DNA of 64,000 bases from NCBI GenBank assembly GCA_977006965.1, contig OZ345353.1:2790001-2854000 (forward strand). The letters are read 5' to 3'. Below the pieces are notes generated by a model, which was not told the DNA's origin, did no database searches, and saw nothing but the letters and a program-made list of their open reading frames with translations. How positions within the stretch are numbered: position 1 is the stretch's first letter; every line of letters begins with the position of its first letter. The position numbers were made by a program, and so were the translations under genes. Source of the stretch: Phymatolithon calcareum. Taxonomy: Eukaryota; Rhodophyta; Florideophyceae; Hapalidiales. Below are positions 54,702-64,000 of the stretch, piece after piece.

Positions 54702-55841
54702 TTACGTTGAGACAGATTTCGGTAACATGGCGAGAAGCTCGTCTCCGAGCTCCTCGACCTTGCGCTTGACGTCAGGATCGCCAAACAGGTTGAGCTGATT
54801 CAGGTACTGGTACAATTCATACAGCCGTGCCCGTTGCTCAAATCCAGGCTGCTTCGGAATTCGGTCAAAGTACGGTGTCCAAAACTCGTCGTTGTATCCG
54901 CCATACATTCGCATCAGCGCCAAATCAAACTCATGGTGTCCATAAAAGCATGCGGGGTCATATATAACTGGTTGATTATCCTTCGTCGCCCCCACATTTC
55001 CGATCCAAAGATCCCCATGCAACAAACTGGGAGTGACTACTACATCATCAAAAAAAGCTTCCATCTCGCGCGCAAGTCTTCCACAAGTTTCCCGTACTGC
55101 TCCATCTTGTTCCCCAAGCGGGGCCCTTCCGTACGGTTTATCCTTATATGCGGCGTCCACAAGGGACTCAAGGCGTTTTGCAAAGAAGCGCGGCCAGCTG
55201 TCCATCCATGTATTATCCATGGGAGTGAGTGCCAGAAAGTTATTCGAGGGAAATCCAAAGCGGCCCTGATGCACACGTTCCGCGTGCGGTCCTCCGATAT
55301 GCATTTCGGCGACCATTTCCGCGAGCTTCTTTTGCACTCCAGGACGCTGCGCTCCAAACGGCGCCAGTTCGAACCGTTCCAGAAGCATAAATGCCCCGGG
55401 GCCGTAGTTGCCGATGCGCGGGAGACGGCCAACATGCAGTGGCTTCGGTGCGCGTATTGAAGCACCCGCATTGAGCAACGCGGTCAGTCCAACCGCTTCG
55501 CTCATGAAAACGGTCGGATCCTCAACTCTGTTAATTTTTGCAAACAAGGGCGGCAGCTCGCCGTCGCGATCCAGACGCATGGCCTCGTTCCCATTCCACC
55601 TGGAGTCCAGAAGCTCCATTTTCGTCACCGTGCCCCCTTTCGCACCAGGAAGCGCAGCCACCGCCGACACCATTGGGTCATCGGGTGTCAACTTCGGCAT
55701 GTATCGCGGTGGGCCAGGGTCGCCGCCCTCAACTGGGTCCGTTCCGACGCATTTCGCGATTCGTCTCGGGGAGTTTTGACAGCAGCTTTGATTCTGGATG
55801 CGCCAAAATGGGCTTGCGGACAGAAAAGCTGGAGAGAGCAT
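54702..55841 (-). CDS. FN3K: Fructosamine/ketosamine-3-kinase, copy 2
   Basis: A 379-residue paralogue of the kinase at 45699-46838, with the catalytic HGDLWIGN, DPACFYGHHEFD and FGFPSNNF blocks unchanged. Differences are mostly conservative substitutions (for example C131R region, W156R near MLLERFEL). A 14-bp tandem duplication (TTTCCCTTTGATTA twice on the plus strand) just upstream of the ATG shifts the upstream frame, so translation must begin here. Both copies appear functional. Neighbours and spacing are the same as in copy 1. Confidence 0.93.
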   Translation of the reverse strand: MLSPAFLSASPFWRIQNQSCCQNSPRRIAKCVGTDPVEGGDPGPPRYMPKLTPDDPMVSAVAALPGAKGGTVTKMELLDSRWNGNEAMRLDRDGELPPLFAKINRVEDPTVFMSEAVGLTALLNAGASIRAPKPLHVGRLPRIGNYGPGAFMLLERFELAPFGAQRPGVQKKLAEMVAEMHIGGPHAERVHQGRFGFPSNNFLALTPMDNTWMDSWPRFFAKRLESLVDAAYKDKPYGRAPLGEQDGAVRETCGRLAREMEAFFDDVVVTPSLLHGDLWIGNVGATKDNQPVIYDPACFYGHHEFDLALMRMYGGYNDEFWTPYFDRIPKQPGFEQRARLYELYQYLNQLNLFGDPDVKRKVEELGDELLAMLPKSVST

Positions 55842-56028
55842 TGTCTTTTCCCTTTGATTATTTCCCTTTGATTAGTGTTCGACGAAGGTGACCTCCCTTG
55901 ACTCCGAGTGGAGAGCTCAGAAAATAGAATACAATCTGATTTGTTCAATCCTTATATTTTTCAATAATATTTTGGGGGTGCGACAGACCCATCATTAATG
56001 CGGCAAGTTTTGCAGTGGACAAGGGTTG

Positions 56029-56433
56029 TCACGACGGTGGTTGCTCCATCTCGGTATTCGCTCGGTGTAACCGGTCTGACTCCTCGTACGTTCGCAGTCT
56101 TCCTAATCGTCCATGCACCCTAAGGAGCGTTTTCTTCGTCCTTGCTAGCGATTCCTTGGATTCTTTCAGCCGACGAAGCGTAAGCTCATCCACGCCCACT
56201 TTGCCGATATTAGTCGAAACGCGATCCATCTCAACTTGCAGCGCGCGCAGCTCATTCATCAGGCCATCTTGAGACAATTCCACCTCATTCAAAGCTGGAC
56301 TGAGCTCGGAATTCACTGCTGCATTTCCGGCTTTCACCAATTCTGACAAAACGGATTCGGCCAAAGTTTTAAACTGTTCAGGCTGACTTGAGCCCGCTTC
56401 CTTCTTTCCATTCGGATCTGATCCTGATTCCAT
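56029..56433 (-). CDS. Snapin-like small coiled-coil protein, copy 2
   Basis: 134 residues, differing from copy 1 at only a few positions (for example K50E, V126A by eye). The ATG and stop are at the same places. It is a divergently transcribed neighbour of the RNase III-like gene, as in copy 1. The Snapin/BLOC-1 assignment carries the same reservation: it rests on length and helical heptad pattern. Confidence 0.65.
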   Translation of the reverse strand: MESGSDPNGKKEAGSSQPEQFKTLAESVLSELVKAGNAAVNSELSPALNEVELSQDGLMNELRALQVEMDRVSTNIGKVGVDELTLRRLKESKESLARTKKTLLRVHGRLGRLRTYEESDRLHRANTEMEQPPS

Positions 56434-56696
56434 ATTGATTGCGTCGTAGTCCAGGCTTTTAGAGCAGTGCGGCGAGGCTTACTTCGAGAGGACGATTGAT
56501 ACTGGACTTCATGCAGAGGAACAAGTCGCGGGCTAACTCGTCGATCATACTCCTCTGTATGAAAATAATAAAGCTCAAATTTGAGCTGCTGCACACTAAC
56601 GGCCAATCACTCTATGTTTTGCTGGACAAACAAAAGCGGAAAGTGCTGTTGTCTCCGGCCGAAGTCACGTCCGCGATTGCAAAGCAAGCTGTCGGT
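56434..56696. promoter_or_regulatory. Shared divergent promoter region, copy 2
   Basis: 263 bp between the Snapin-like and RNase III-like start codons. It differs from copy 1 mainly near 56620-56690, so the two RNase III copies may have diverging expression. Confidence 0.45.
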
Positions 56697-57949
56697 ATGC
56701 TCCGAAATGGATTTCGGCAATGTTGGAGGAGCAGAAAAAACATTTTCATGCACAAACTCTCTTCAGTTTCCAGTTTGTGCGACAGCTCAAAGGGATACAA
56801 TCCCGAAACCGTAACCATTCCATATGCAAAACTGTCCAATCTTGGAGAAGAATTGATGCGTCCCTTCAATAACTTCGAAACTCTTGCCACTGCAATGGTT
56901 CACAAGTCGGTCATCAATGACAGTATTGTGTTTGCAGAAGTTCGTCCTGGTGTACTCACGCGGTTGACAGCGAATAACGAAAAATTGGAGCTCCTTGGCG
57001 ATAAGGTTTTCGGCCTTTTGGCGACTAACTTTTTGTACCTGAACAATAAAGGGCTTTCAGAGGGAGAAATAAGTCAGATCGTACATTCACTCGTCTCACG
57101 CAAGAATGCAGATTTCTATTGTAGGTGCGTTTGCCCGGTCGATTCTTGAACACTTCGAACGATTCGTTTTTAGAGTCCGACATGATGATCTGACTTGCGC
57201 ACGGAATATAGACAGTTGAACCTTCACCGATTTCTGGTCAAATCGAAGTCCGTGTACGACAGGAAAGGGTATTCTCTACCTGGTGACTTTTTCGAGGTAA
57301 GTTCCTTCCCCCCTCCATCGATTCTATTACTCATGGGATTTGACACTGATGGAGAAAAACGAGCAATGTATCCATGCACGTCAACATCCTTTCCCCTTTC
57401 AGGCCCTTCTTGGGGCAGTTTTTGTAGATGGAGGTTACTCAGCCGCTGAGAATTTTTTCAATGCCCGCGTTACCACGCTTTTCAAATCTCAGCATACGCG
57501 CACCAAGAAATTTGTGTCCATCGATCAAAAGGGAAATCTTCAAGAGCACTTAGTCGCATCAGGATTGCCCTCAACTCGACTGGGTACCGTCTTGCAATAT
57601 GTTACAGTGTCCAGCTCACAAGGGCCAGGTGTGCAGAGCTATACGCAGGTAAGTCAATTCTTTTTCGTGCTTGCGAGCTAGGTGATGGATAGTACGGCAG
57701 CTTACCGACCACGATGATTATTTCGTCCAGGCAATCGTTTTATTCGGGCATCGACTAAGCGTTGGCACTGGATCCACCAAGACTGCTGCAGATCAGAATG
57801 CCGCAAAACGCCTTTTGAGCTCCTTGCAGAAAAGCGGGGGTACCACCTGCGTCATCATTCGTCTTGCGCGTGAAGCATCCGATGAAGAGACGCTATCGAA
57901 AGCCCAGACAGTACGCAAAAACCGAGAGGAGGGCCGTTGTACTTCGTAG
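56697..57949 (+). CDS. Organellar RNase III / mL44-like protein, copy 2
   Basis: Exons 56697-57124, 57212-57296, 57403-57648 and 57731-57949 encode 325 residues. All splice sites match copy 1 with a constant 9013-bp offset. The acidic residues of NEKLELLGD and GDFFEALLGA and the dsRNA-binding-like segment are conserved. One codon is missing near the C-terminus compared with copy 1 (the GAG run near 57925), and a few substitutions occur (D85G, P to T after ARVT). It ends 70 bp from the convergent FZL-like gene. Confidence 0.87.
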
Positions 57950-58019
57950 ACAATTAATACCGTAATGCCGGAATTAGTACTGAGTCACTTCATTAGAGCT
58001 GAAAGGCAGTTTTTGTAAA

Positions 58020-60170
58020 TCAAGGCAGAATCTCCTTCTGGGACGCTAAGATATCTTGTCGAACCCTGTCAATGCTATCTTGAGAACTGCTCACCGCCTT
58101 GATGTGATTCTCAATGTTTTGCTTTTTACGGGTTGTAAAGGTAGCAAAGGGTTCCATCGCGTCTCGAATACGTGAGACATGCGCCGCCACATGTTCATTG
58201 ACACGATCTTCAAGGTCTTTTTGTAGCCTCGTTCGCAAGGTAGTTACTCGCGATCTCACTTCCCGGCGAAGCGTTACTCGGCGACGGGGCAAAACGACGA
58301 GACCAGCCGACGCCAGAATACCAGTGGAAGTAACGCCGGTAACATCCAGCGACGACGTCCCCAAAAGAACGCCAAGCAAGCCAACAGCGCTGGCCTCAAG
58401 CGTCAAAGCTGTTCGTACAGCAGATGAGATAGTTCGCGCCACGCGTTGCCCGTCATTGAGAGCGTCATAGTTAGAAGCAAGGTCTGACGCGGCAGCAGAA
58501 AGTCCAGAAATCAAACTGTCTGCAGCCCGTGACCATTCCATTTCTTGTGAAGTCAACGAATTAGCAATAAGTGATTCCGCAACAGAAGCTTGAGAGCCGT
58601 CGAGGGATATGCTTTGCAATTCAATACCCCGCTCGCCCATTCTGCGTGCGAAAATTGCAGTTGTCTCCGAGATGCTCCTCGACGACATATCAGTGAGCCA
58701 TTCCGCCATCGACTCTGCTTGGCGCTGGACCACCTTCGTTGTGTTTGAAATCACTTCCTTCTCGAAGTCTTGTTTCAATTTCTCCTTCTGCAGCAAGTTA
58801 GACACGTTTGATATTCGAACGTTTGAGTCGAAAAAGATATCGGCTCTGTCCAACATGTGCAATAGCGCATTGTCCACCTTAGCGTATTGGGCAGAAAAGC
58901 CTTTCTTCGCTCGTTCTTCATACCGCTCAAGTGCGACATTGATTTCAGTGAGCATTCGTGAATCCATGTCGACAATAGCCTGTGTTGAGCGAAGGAATGA
59001 ATTATACTTGTCCAAAATTGTGGTTCCTACTGCTGCCGAAGCCTCCAGCTTGACCTTAAACTTCTCCTTAGAGTCCAGAGTTTCTTTCATGTAATTCTCC
59101 AACGGCTGCAGACCACTTTTGTCCCACAAATCGCCATTTGCCATTGTAGAGGTCTGCTTGGCTTCCAGGGCCATCCGCGCCGAGACGGGGAACAAAAACG
59201 GTTTGCTTCCCAAAAGCGATTTAGCTCCAGATGTGACAAACTCAACCACCTCGGCTGAAGCTGTGGAATCATTGCGCAGCAGGTCCATCTTATTGATGAC
59301 AAGGACAACCTTTTTCCTATGCATAAAAGAAAACGCAAGGTGTTAAGCTCTTCCAATGCAAGCAAAAATAAACGATCAAAAAACAAAAATGCAAACGTAC
59401 CCCCATTGCCGAATGCTCTCCAAAAACAGGCGCTCGCTTTCGCTAAAGGGCCTATCGGCGGAAGTCACAAAAAGAACCAAATCGCACAAAGGGATATAAT
59501 CCCTAGTCAATGTCTCATGCGCTCTATCAATCGCATTTGTTCCCGGCGTGTCAACAATTTGCAGACGACTTGATAAGATCGAGATTGGTTCGCCGAGAAC
59601 GAGAACACCGTTTTCGCCAGCCTGAGACTGAATGCTTTCGTCCGAGTATTTTAGCCTTGTGACTTGAGCGGTTGTTGGCGTCGGTCCCTCGTCTAGAACT
59701 TTCTTTCCGGCAAGCGCGTTGATAAGACTGGATTTTCCGGAGTTGTACTCTCCTGCGACAACCAGCAAAAAGAAGCCGTCTCCGAGTCGTTCGATTTCGT
59801 CCTGCAGTAGTTTCACATCTCGCTCAGATGCTTCGTCTATACCTTCGACGACGGACAATACTTGCCTCAAAACCTCGCGTTGCAAATCAATCAGTCTATG
59901 CTCGGATGGAGTTAGGGTGAAAGGTAATTCAGCGCGCTTCGCATCGGGTACTTCAATTGTCTTCGCGCCTGGAACATCAGGTACTTTCGATGTTGGCAGC
60001 ATCGCGTATGACATGCATTGCGGCAATGGTCTTGATCGAAACAAACAACCAGCTGGTCCGTGAAATGCATTTACCGGCAGTTTTCGATTTCGAATCTGGA
60101 TTTGCTGTACGGATTCAACACAACGAAGAATGCGCAGTGCATTCGCTCTAAAACATCGGGAGGACGACAT
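58020..60170 (-). CDS. FZL: FZL-like dynamin-family GTPase, 688 aa
   Basis: Exon 1 (60170-59401) and exon 2 (59316-58020) flank an 84-bp GTACG...ATAG intron. The first ~60 residues are Arg/Ser/Cys-rich, like an organelle targeting peptide. GTPase motifs are G1 GEYNSGKSS (140-148), G2 Thr in GPTPTTAQVT, G3 DTPG (207-210) and G4 NKMD (265-268). A long helical middle follows, then a hydrophobic membrane segment near 565-600 (GLLGVLLGTSSLDVTGVTST) and a basic coiled-coil tail. Layout and length fit the FZO-like (FZL) plastid membrane-remodelling GTPases; bacterial dynamin-like proteins are the alternative. The 3' end is duplicated at 49012-49373. Confidence 0.88.
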
Positions 60171-60791
60171 TTTGAATCACAGAGGGGTTAGCCAAAGGCG
60201 CCTGCACCGTCCGGGAGTTCAATCTGCCCTCGATCATGGTGTTGTCATGGTGCAGTTGCTGTTCATCATTGCTTGATCAACAGGAGCAAATTGTTGTTTA
60301 TCATAAATTTAACGATTTCTTAAAAAACTGATTCGGGTGTTCACTCGCATTTCCGCCGATTCCGTGCCGACTTTTTCTTGCAAACGTCCACACCTCTCGT
60401 GCGGCCTCCGAAGAAGAAACTAATGCGCTCCAGCTCTGAAACTTGAAGGTCTGAAACTACTGTAAAAATAATCAAGTAATATCCAGGTCCCATGGTGATC
60501 CTTTACTTCGTGATAGTTCCTGAGTCCATATGTAGTACTACAGAAACCCGACGCTTGAGGACAAAGACACTACGAATTATTCATCCAAAATCTCTTCTTT
60601 CTACTTGGACTTATAAAGTGCCACAAAACAAATAGTGCTGTCCTCGAAAACAATCAAAAATCTAGAAATCTAGAATTTTTCCCTGATGAAAAGAGTATCG
60701 TGGTTCAACGGTGTGCTTCGAAACGTAAAGTGAACCGAAAGAGTGACATGCGTACGGAGTCGAAAAAGCAAACCCGCCTCCACTTGCTCGG
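60171..60791. other. Intergenic between divergent genes
   Basis: 621 bp between the FZL-like gene (minus) and the 530-residue protein gene (plus); it must hold both promoters. I see no clear TATA box close to either start and no repeat. Confidence 0.45.
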
Positions 60792-62473
60792 ATGCAGAGA
60801 TGGATGGGTGGCAAAAGGTAAGTCTTGACAGTTTTAAAAGCGGCTCCTGTATCCAAACTATTCGGCTAACTTTTGCGGCTTTCGTCGTTGTTGTTTTATG
60901 TGACAGACGCAAGGCCGCCGTTCAGCGACGTGACCCACACGTGCAGCAACAACAGTTCTTCGCCCGGAAGCGGGAGCAAGCAGTGCATGCAATCGACACC
61001 AAGAAAACTCAAAAGGGCATTTCAAAGTATCACCAATCTGGCCCTAAACAAGTGGCAAGTGTTGGACAGCCTGGAATGCAAGTGTTTCACGGAACAAACA
61101 TAATGCATTCTACAGAGCACCGAGGCAGAAAGCGACACCGGAAGCCCCCCAAACTGAGCACAGATTTACTCGCCTTGGCTCAACTGGGCTCCACGGATAT
61201 TTTCAAGGAGGCATTACAAAAGCCACGGAAGAAACGCCGCAAGAGCCCCAATCGTGCGCTAGTCGCGGAGAAGGTACAACATGCTCCTGGCATTGGAAAA
61301 GTTAATCGCACAGTAGCTGTAAACGCAAAAAGCAACTCTGTGCGAGTTTTTGAGGATAACGTTGAGAAAACAGCAAACTACAGTCATCCGTCGTTTGATC
61401 TTGACAGGAGAGTGTTGCAACGATGGCCAAGAGATCGTCGTACATCTCCAAGGGATCCGGCAAAATTGAACAATCGAAGTGCACATCCAGCAATCAGAGC
61501 CCAGAACAGGCGACGAGGCCATCCCTGTGCATCTCCAGCTAATACCGAAGAATTCTCAGGCTTTTCAAAGCCTAACACGATGGATATTGCAAACGGAATG
61601 CAATCCCTTTCCTCATTCAAAACGAAGAAACCGAGAAACCTTGACAAGCACAATATACGCTTTTCACCGCAAAACCGGACTCCCCACTTGTGCAATATTT
61701 TGTCCTTCGAGCGCCAATCCGAAAAGCAGCAATCCAATCGAAGCCATTACTGGAATGCGAAACTTGAAATCGAGGGTGAACCAATGTCGAGAGCGCCAAG
61801 TCCTACGCATTTATCCCCGCTGAATGAAGGCCATGGCCAATACTGGTCCCAAGAGAATAAGGTTGCGAAGCTGGTCGAAGCACAGTCGAGGCCGCCTACT
61901 CCAACTCATTTGTACTCTCAGGAAGGTGCAAGGGGTGACAAGGATGAGAGCGGCGACGAATTGCATTCGAGAGCACCAACTCCAGGGCGTATGGAAATGC
62001 TCCTCAATTCCAATGTCGGCAAAAAAGACCCCATGAACCTGAATGACTTCAGCGCGGAGATCGCCGCTATTGAGGAAAGGCTCTTCCTTTTGGCGGACGC
62101 TACCGCAGGGAAATTTAGGACAATCCATATCAAGAGCCCTGGATGCTTGCCGAGGCTTGGAAAAGAGAAGGGACCGAAAGATGTGACCAGAGGAAGTCAT
62201 GCAGCACGACGCGAGAAGACAACTCAACAGGATAGAGCCACCACTGATCCAAATGATATTGTTAACGCTCTCCCTCGTCAAACATATTTCGAAGGGGTGC
62301 CGAGCAGCCATAAGAGCTGTGAGTTACGTGAAGATTCGTTGGTCGTTGCGACGTTTAGTGGTACCAGCCCCATCGCAGCGGCTTGCGGAGAAGAAAACAA
62401 AATATCTCTTCTCACCATCCGCCCGCCAACTTGTGTCCCCGAAAGTGTGCCGACAAATGAGACAGCTCAATAA
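60792..62473 (+). CDS. Basic protein with Ser/Thr-Pro repeats, 530 aa, unknown function
   Basis: Exon 1 (60792-60817) and exon 2 (60907-62473) flank an 89-bp intron (GTAAGT...TGACAG). Only the ATG at 60792 keeps the long frame after splicing. The result is MQRWMGGKRRKAAVQRR, a very basic N-terminus that may act as a nuclear signal. Further basic clusters (GRKRHRKPP, KPRKKRRKSP) fit a nucleic-acid-binding or nuclear protein. A motif is repeated three times: SRAPSPTHL, SRPPTPTHL and SRAPTPGRM, spaced about 30-40 residues, possible phosphorylation or docking sites. The rest is low in hydrophobics and probably disordered. I recognise no family. If the intron is retained the frame still runs open but lacks a good ATG. 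Confidence 0.6.
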
Positions 62474-62702
62474 TGGCAAGTCGGTTCAACAAATTTGGTA
62501 CACGTCCATAACCTCTTCACTTGTTTACCACAGAGCGCTACTGTCGCTGAAATCGATCAAATTCAAAGTGAAAAACATATCCACGGATTGGCAAAGTCGC
62601 TTGCTTTTGACGCCGCAATTATATCTTGAGAGTTACAGTTGATAAATAGGCTTAAATTCGAACGAGCGTCTCCAAAAATTAGCAGCGAGAACTCCAACAC
62701 TG
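62474..62702. other. Convergent intergenic spacer
   Basis: 229 bp between the stop codons of the Ser/Thr-Pro repeat protein and TIM22; it must hold both polyadenylation signals. Nothing else is seen. Confidence 0.5.
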
Positions 62703-63266
62703 TCATTCCCAATGCTCCATGTAGTAATCAATTGCTGTACTAAATGCCGCCATTCCTCCACACGCGACAGCCATTTGCGTCGCTCTTGCCCGGGCTCCGA
62801 TAGTCTGTTTTGGCTGCGAAGCGAGAATGGCACCAGTCGCACAGCCAGCAATCACAGAATTATAAAGGTCATGTCTTGCTCGAATTTTCTCGACCGTGCA
62901 TTCAGATGATGAGAAAACAATCCCGAACATTGCGAAACTTTTCGCGTACGACATCATCGCCCTGCCCGCCTCGCGAAACCCAACACGAAGTTTGAGCGAT
63001 GCTGGGCCGTTCATCTCGACAGCTTTGTCAACAGCGGTTGAGTATCCACCGAACAAAAGGCCACAAAATAAGCCGAGTCCACCGCCGACGGTGCCCGACA
63101 TTGCCGCTTTAAACAGACAGGATTCGGTTCCTTTGTTTATCATCTTCACCCAAACAGGGGGCTGCTCCATATCTGGTGGTGGCAACGGTGGCCAAATAAA
63201 CTTGGGACGGATGTTTTCTTCTCCCGATGTTGCATTTTCGGGCTTCTCTTCGGGTCGCACTTCCAT
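62703..63266 (-). CDS. TIM22: Mitochondrial import inner membrane translocase TIM22
   Basis: A 187-residue member of the Tim17/Tim22/Tim23 family, the channel of the carrier translocase that inserts metabolite carriers into the mitochondrial inner membrane. Residues 1-45 are an acidic, Pro-rich N-terminus. ESCLFKAAMSGTVGGGLGLF (about 48-67) begins the first membrane helix. The TIM22-specific MSYAKSFAMFGIVFSSSECTVE lies near 104-125, and AGCATGAILA plus ACGGMAAFSTAIDYYME form the last helices. Cysteines at the first and fourth helices are where the TIM22 structural disulphide is expected. Intronless; length is normal for the family. Confidence 0.93.
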   Translation of the reverse strand: MEVRPEEKPENATSGEENIRPKFIWPPLPPPDMEQPPVWVKMINKGTESCLFKAAMSGTVGGGLGLFCGLLFGGYSTAVDKAVEMNGPASLKLRVGFREAGRAMMSYAKSFAMFGIVFSSSECTVEKIRARHDLYNSVIAGCATGAILASQPKQTIGARARATQMAVACGGMAAFSTAIDYYMEHWE

Positions 63267-64000
63267 TTTTGCGTAGGATCAAGTCTTGATCTACGGATGT
63301 CAATAAGAAAACGACGAGAGCAGCGTGAATTCCGACCGGCGTCACCGGTCGGAATTCACGCCACCGATCCAGTGGGAGCACACGACTTCCATGGTCATTA
63401 CACGTTGCCAACATGCAATAAGAGATATCAAACGCGTTTTCATTGGAGCTCCAACGTCTTGTCATTCTATAGCTTTTGGCTACGGTTTCTGCACAAACTT
63501 GTGTCATTTTATGATAGAGGCTACAGTAAAGTTAATTGGTTTTGGACCAACTTCCGAGAAGCAATGCATTTGTGTAATTGCATTTCAATTTCCAGACTGG
63601 ATCGCGCGATCTTCTACATTACAGTAGAAGTAAAGGGCGGACTGACGGTATCTTTGTTGTCTTATTCTTCTGCCAACGAGTCCTCCGCGATGCAAAACTT
63701 AATTTAGAAAGGTGCATTTCCCAAGGTAAATCGGCCACGTCCTCGTAGATATTGAAAAGCGTGTAGCCAAAATGACGGCATCTGTGTTACGCTGTCCCTC
63801 GAACAGCGGACTCAAGTTCTGGGCACCCAAGGAAAACATATCTCTTCAACTTTCAGGCATCAAACGGAAATACAAGGGAACACTGGGGATTTTTGAGTTG
63901 TGGGTGGTGATGATCAACCTTTGAAGCTACCAAATCAGTGAGTCAATTCAATCTCTCTACAAACCTCGATCGTCTGCGGTGACCATCTTTCTACCCCGAA
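63267..64000. other. Upstream region of TIM22; no other gene recognised
   Basis: Contains a perfect 17-bp inverted repeat at 63323-63361, about 57 bp upstream of the TIM22 start. Plus frames up to 136 codons exist (63297-63707) but show no motif. Confidence 0.45.
63323..63361. repeat. Perfect 17-bp inverted repeat in TIM22 upstream region
   Basis: Arms GCGTGAATTCCGACCGG (63323-63339) and CCGGTCGGAATTCACGC (63345-63361) enclose a 5-nt loop CGTCA. It could be a cruciform or RNA hairpin, a footprint of an excised element, or a protein-binding palindrome in the promoter or 5' leader. Confidence 0.85.

Larger units (their letters stand above)
54408..58381. repeat. Segmental duplication, copy 2 (3974 bp)
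   Basis: Partner of 45405-49373. Because the GTPase gene that crosses the right edge is complete here, this copy is the likely source for that side. Small differences include a 14-bp tandem duplication at 55848-55875, a 3-bp deletion near the end of the RNase III gene and scattered substitutions. Confidence 0.95.

Noticed and set aside
1-64000. CRISPR arrays, rRNA or tRNA genes
   Set aside because: No regularly spaced direct repeats and no recognisable rRNA or tRNA sequence were seen; the window is eukaryotic.

Overview
This is a nuclear window from a eukaryote. Several genes carry short GT-AG introns of about 80-90 bp, some proteins have organelle-targeting-like N-termini, and there is a TIM22-type carrier translocase and an FZL-like (plastid-type) dynamin GTPase. 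Most of the DNA is LTR and non-LTR retrotransposons. Compact, intron-poor genes between retrotransposon blocks, plus a plastid-type GTPase, fit a photosynthetic alga, most plausibly a florideophyte red alga such as Chondrus. That assignment is inference, not something the sequence proves.

Layout. 1-10.5 kb: a roughly 496-bp repeat is interrupted by a decayed Ty3/gypsy element on the minus strand (1757-7753, 5-bp target duplication), followed by a 5'-truncated LINE on the minus strand. 10.5-17.1 kb: a long decayed LINE (ORF1, endonuclease, RT) carries another LINE, in antisense, in its 3' region. Its RT half forms a near-identical inverted repeat with the LINE at 8.9-10.5 kb. 17.1-27 kb: a hAT-like MITE, a possible small gene, a structurally intact Ty3/gypsy chromovirus with identical 187-bp LTRs (19957-25061) and a pogo-like MITE. 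27-28 kb: a multi-pass membrane protein gene. 28-31 kb: gene-poor, with a 41-bp LINE-tail insertion. 31.2-43.4 kb: a LINE graveyard in which a former membrane-protein gene is split by two LINE insertions (one carrying a further nested LINE), followed by further LINEs.

44-64 kb is the gene-rich part. A 4-kb direct segmental duplication (45405-49373 and 54408-58381) carries fructosamine-3-kinase, a Snapin-like small coiled-coil gene and an organellar RNase III/mL44-like gene in both copies. The adjacent FZL-like GTPase is complete only at the right-hand copy (58020-60170); the left copy keeps only its 3' end. A 463-residue membrane protein gene lies between the copies. To the right are a 530-residue basic protein gene with Ser/Thr-Pro repeats and a TIM22 gene.

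The host genes are mostly organelle-related: protein import (TIM22), membrane remodelling (FZL), organelle translation or RNA processing (RNase III) and glycation repair (FN3K). The most striking observations are the micro-insertions made only of a LINE 3' tail, the antisense nesting of LINEs in other LINEs' 3' regions, the host gene whose LINE insertions can be removed exactly at their target duplications, and the apparently young chromovirus with unusual protease, RT and priming features.
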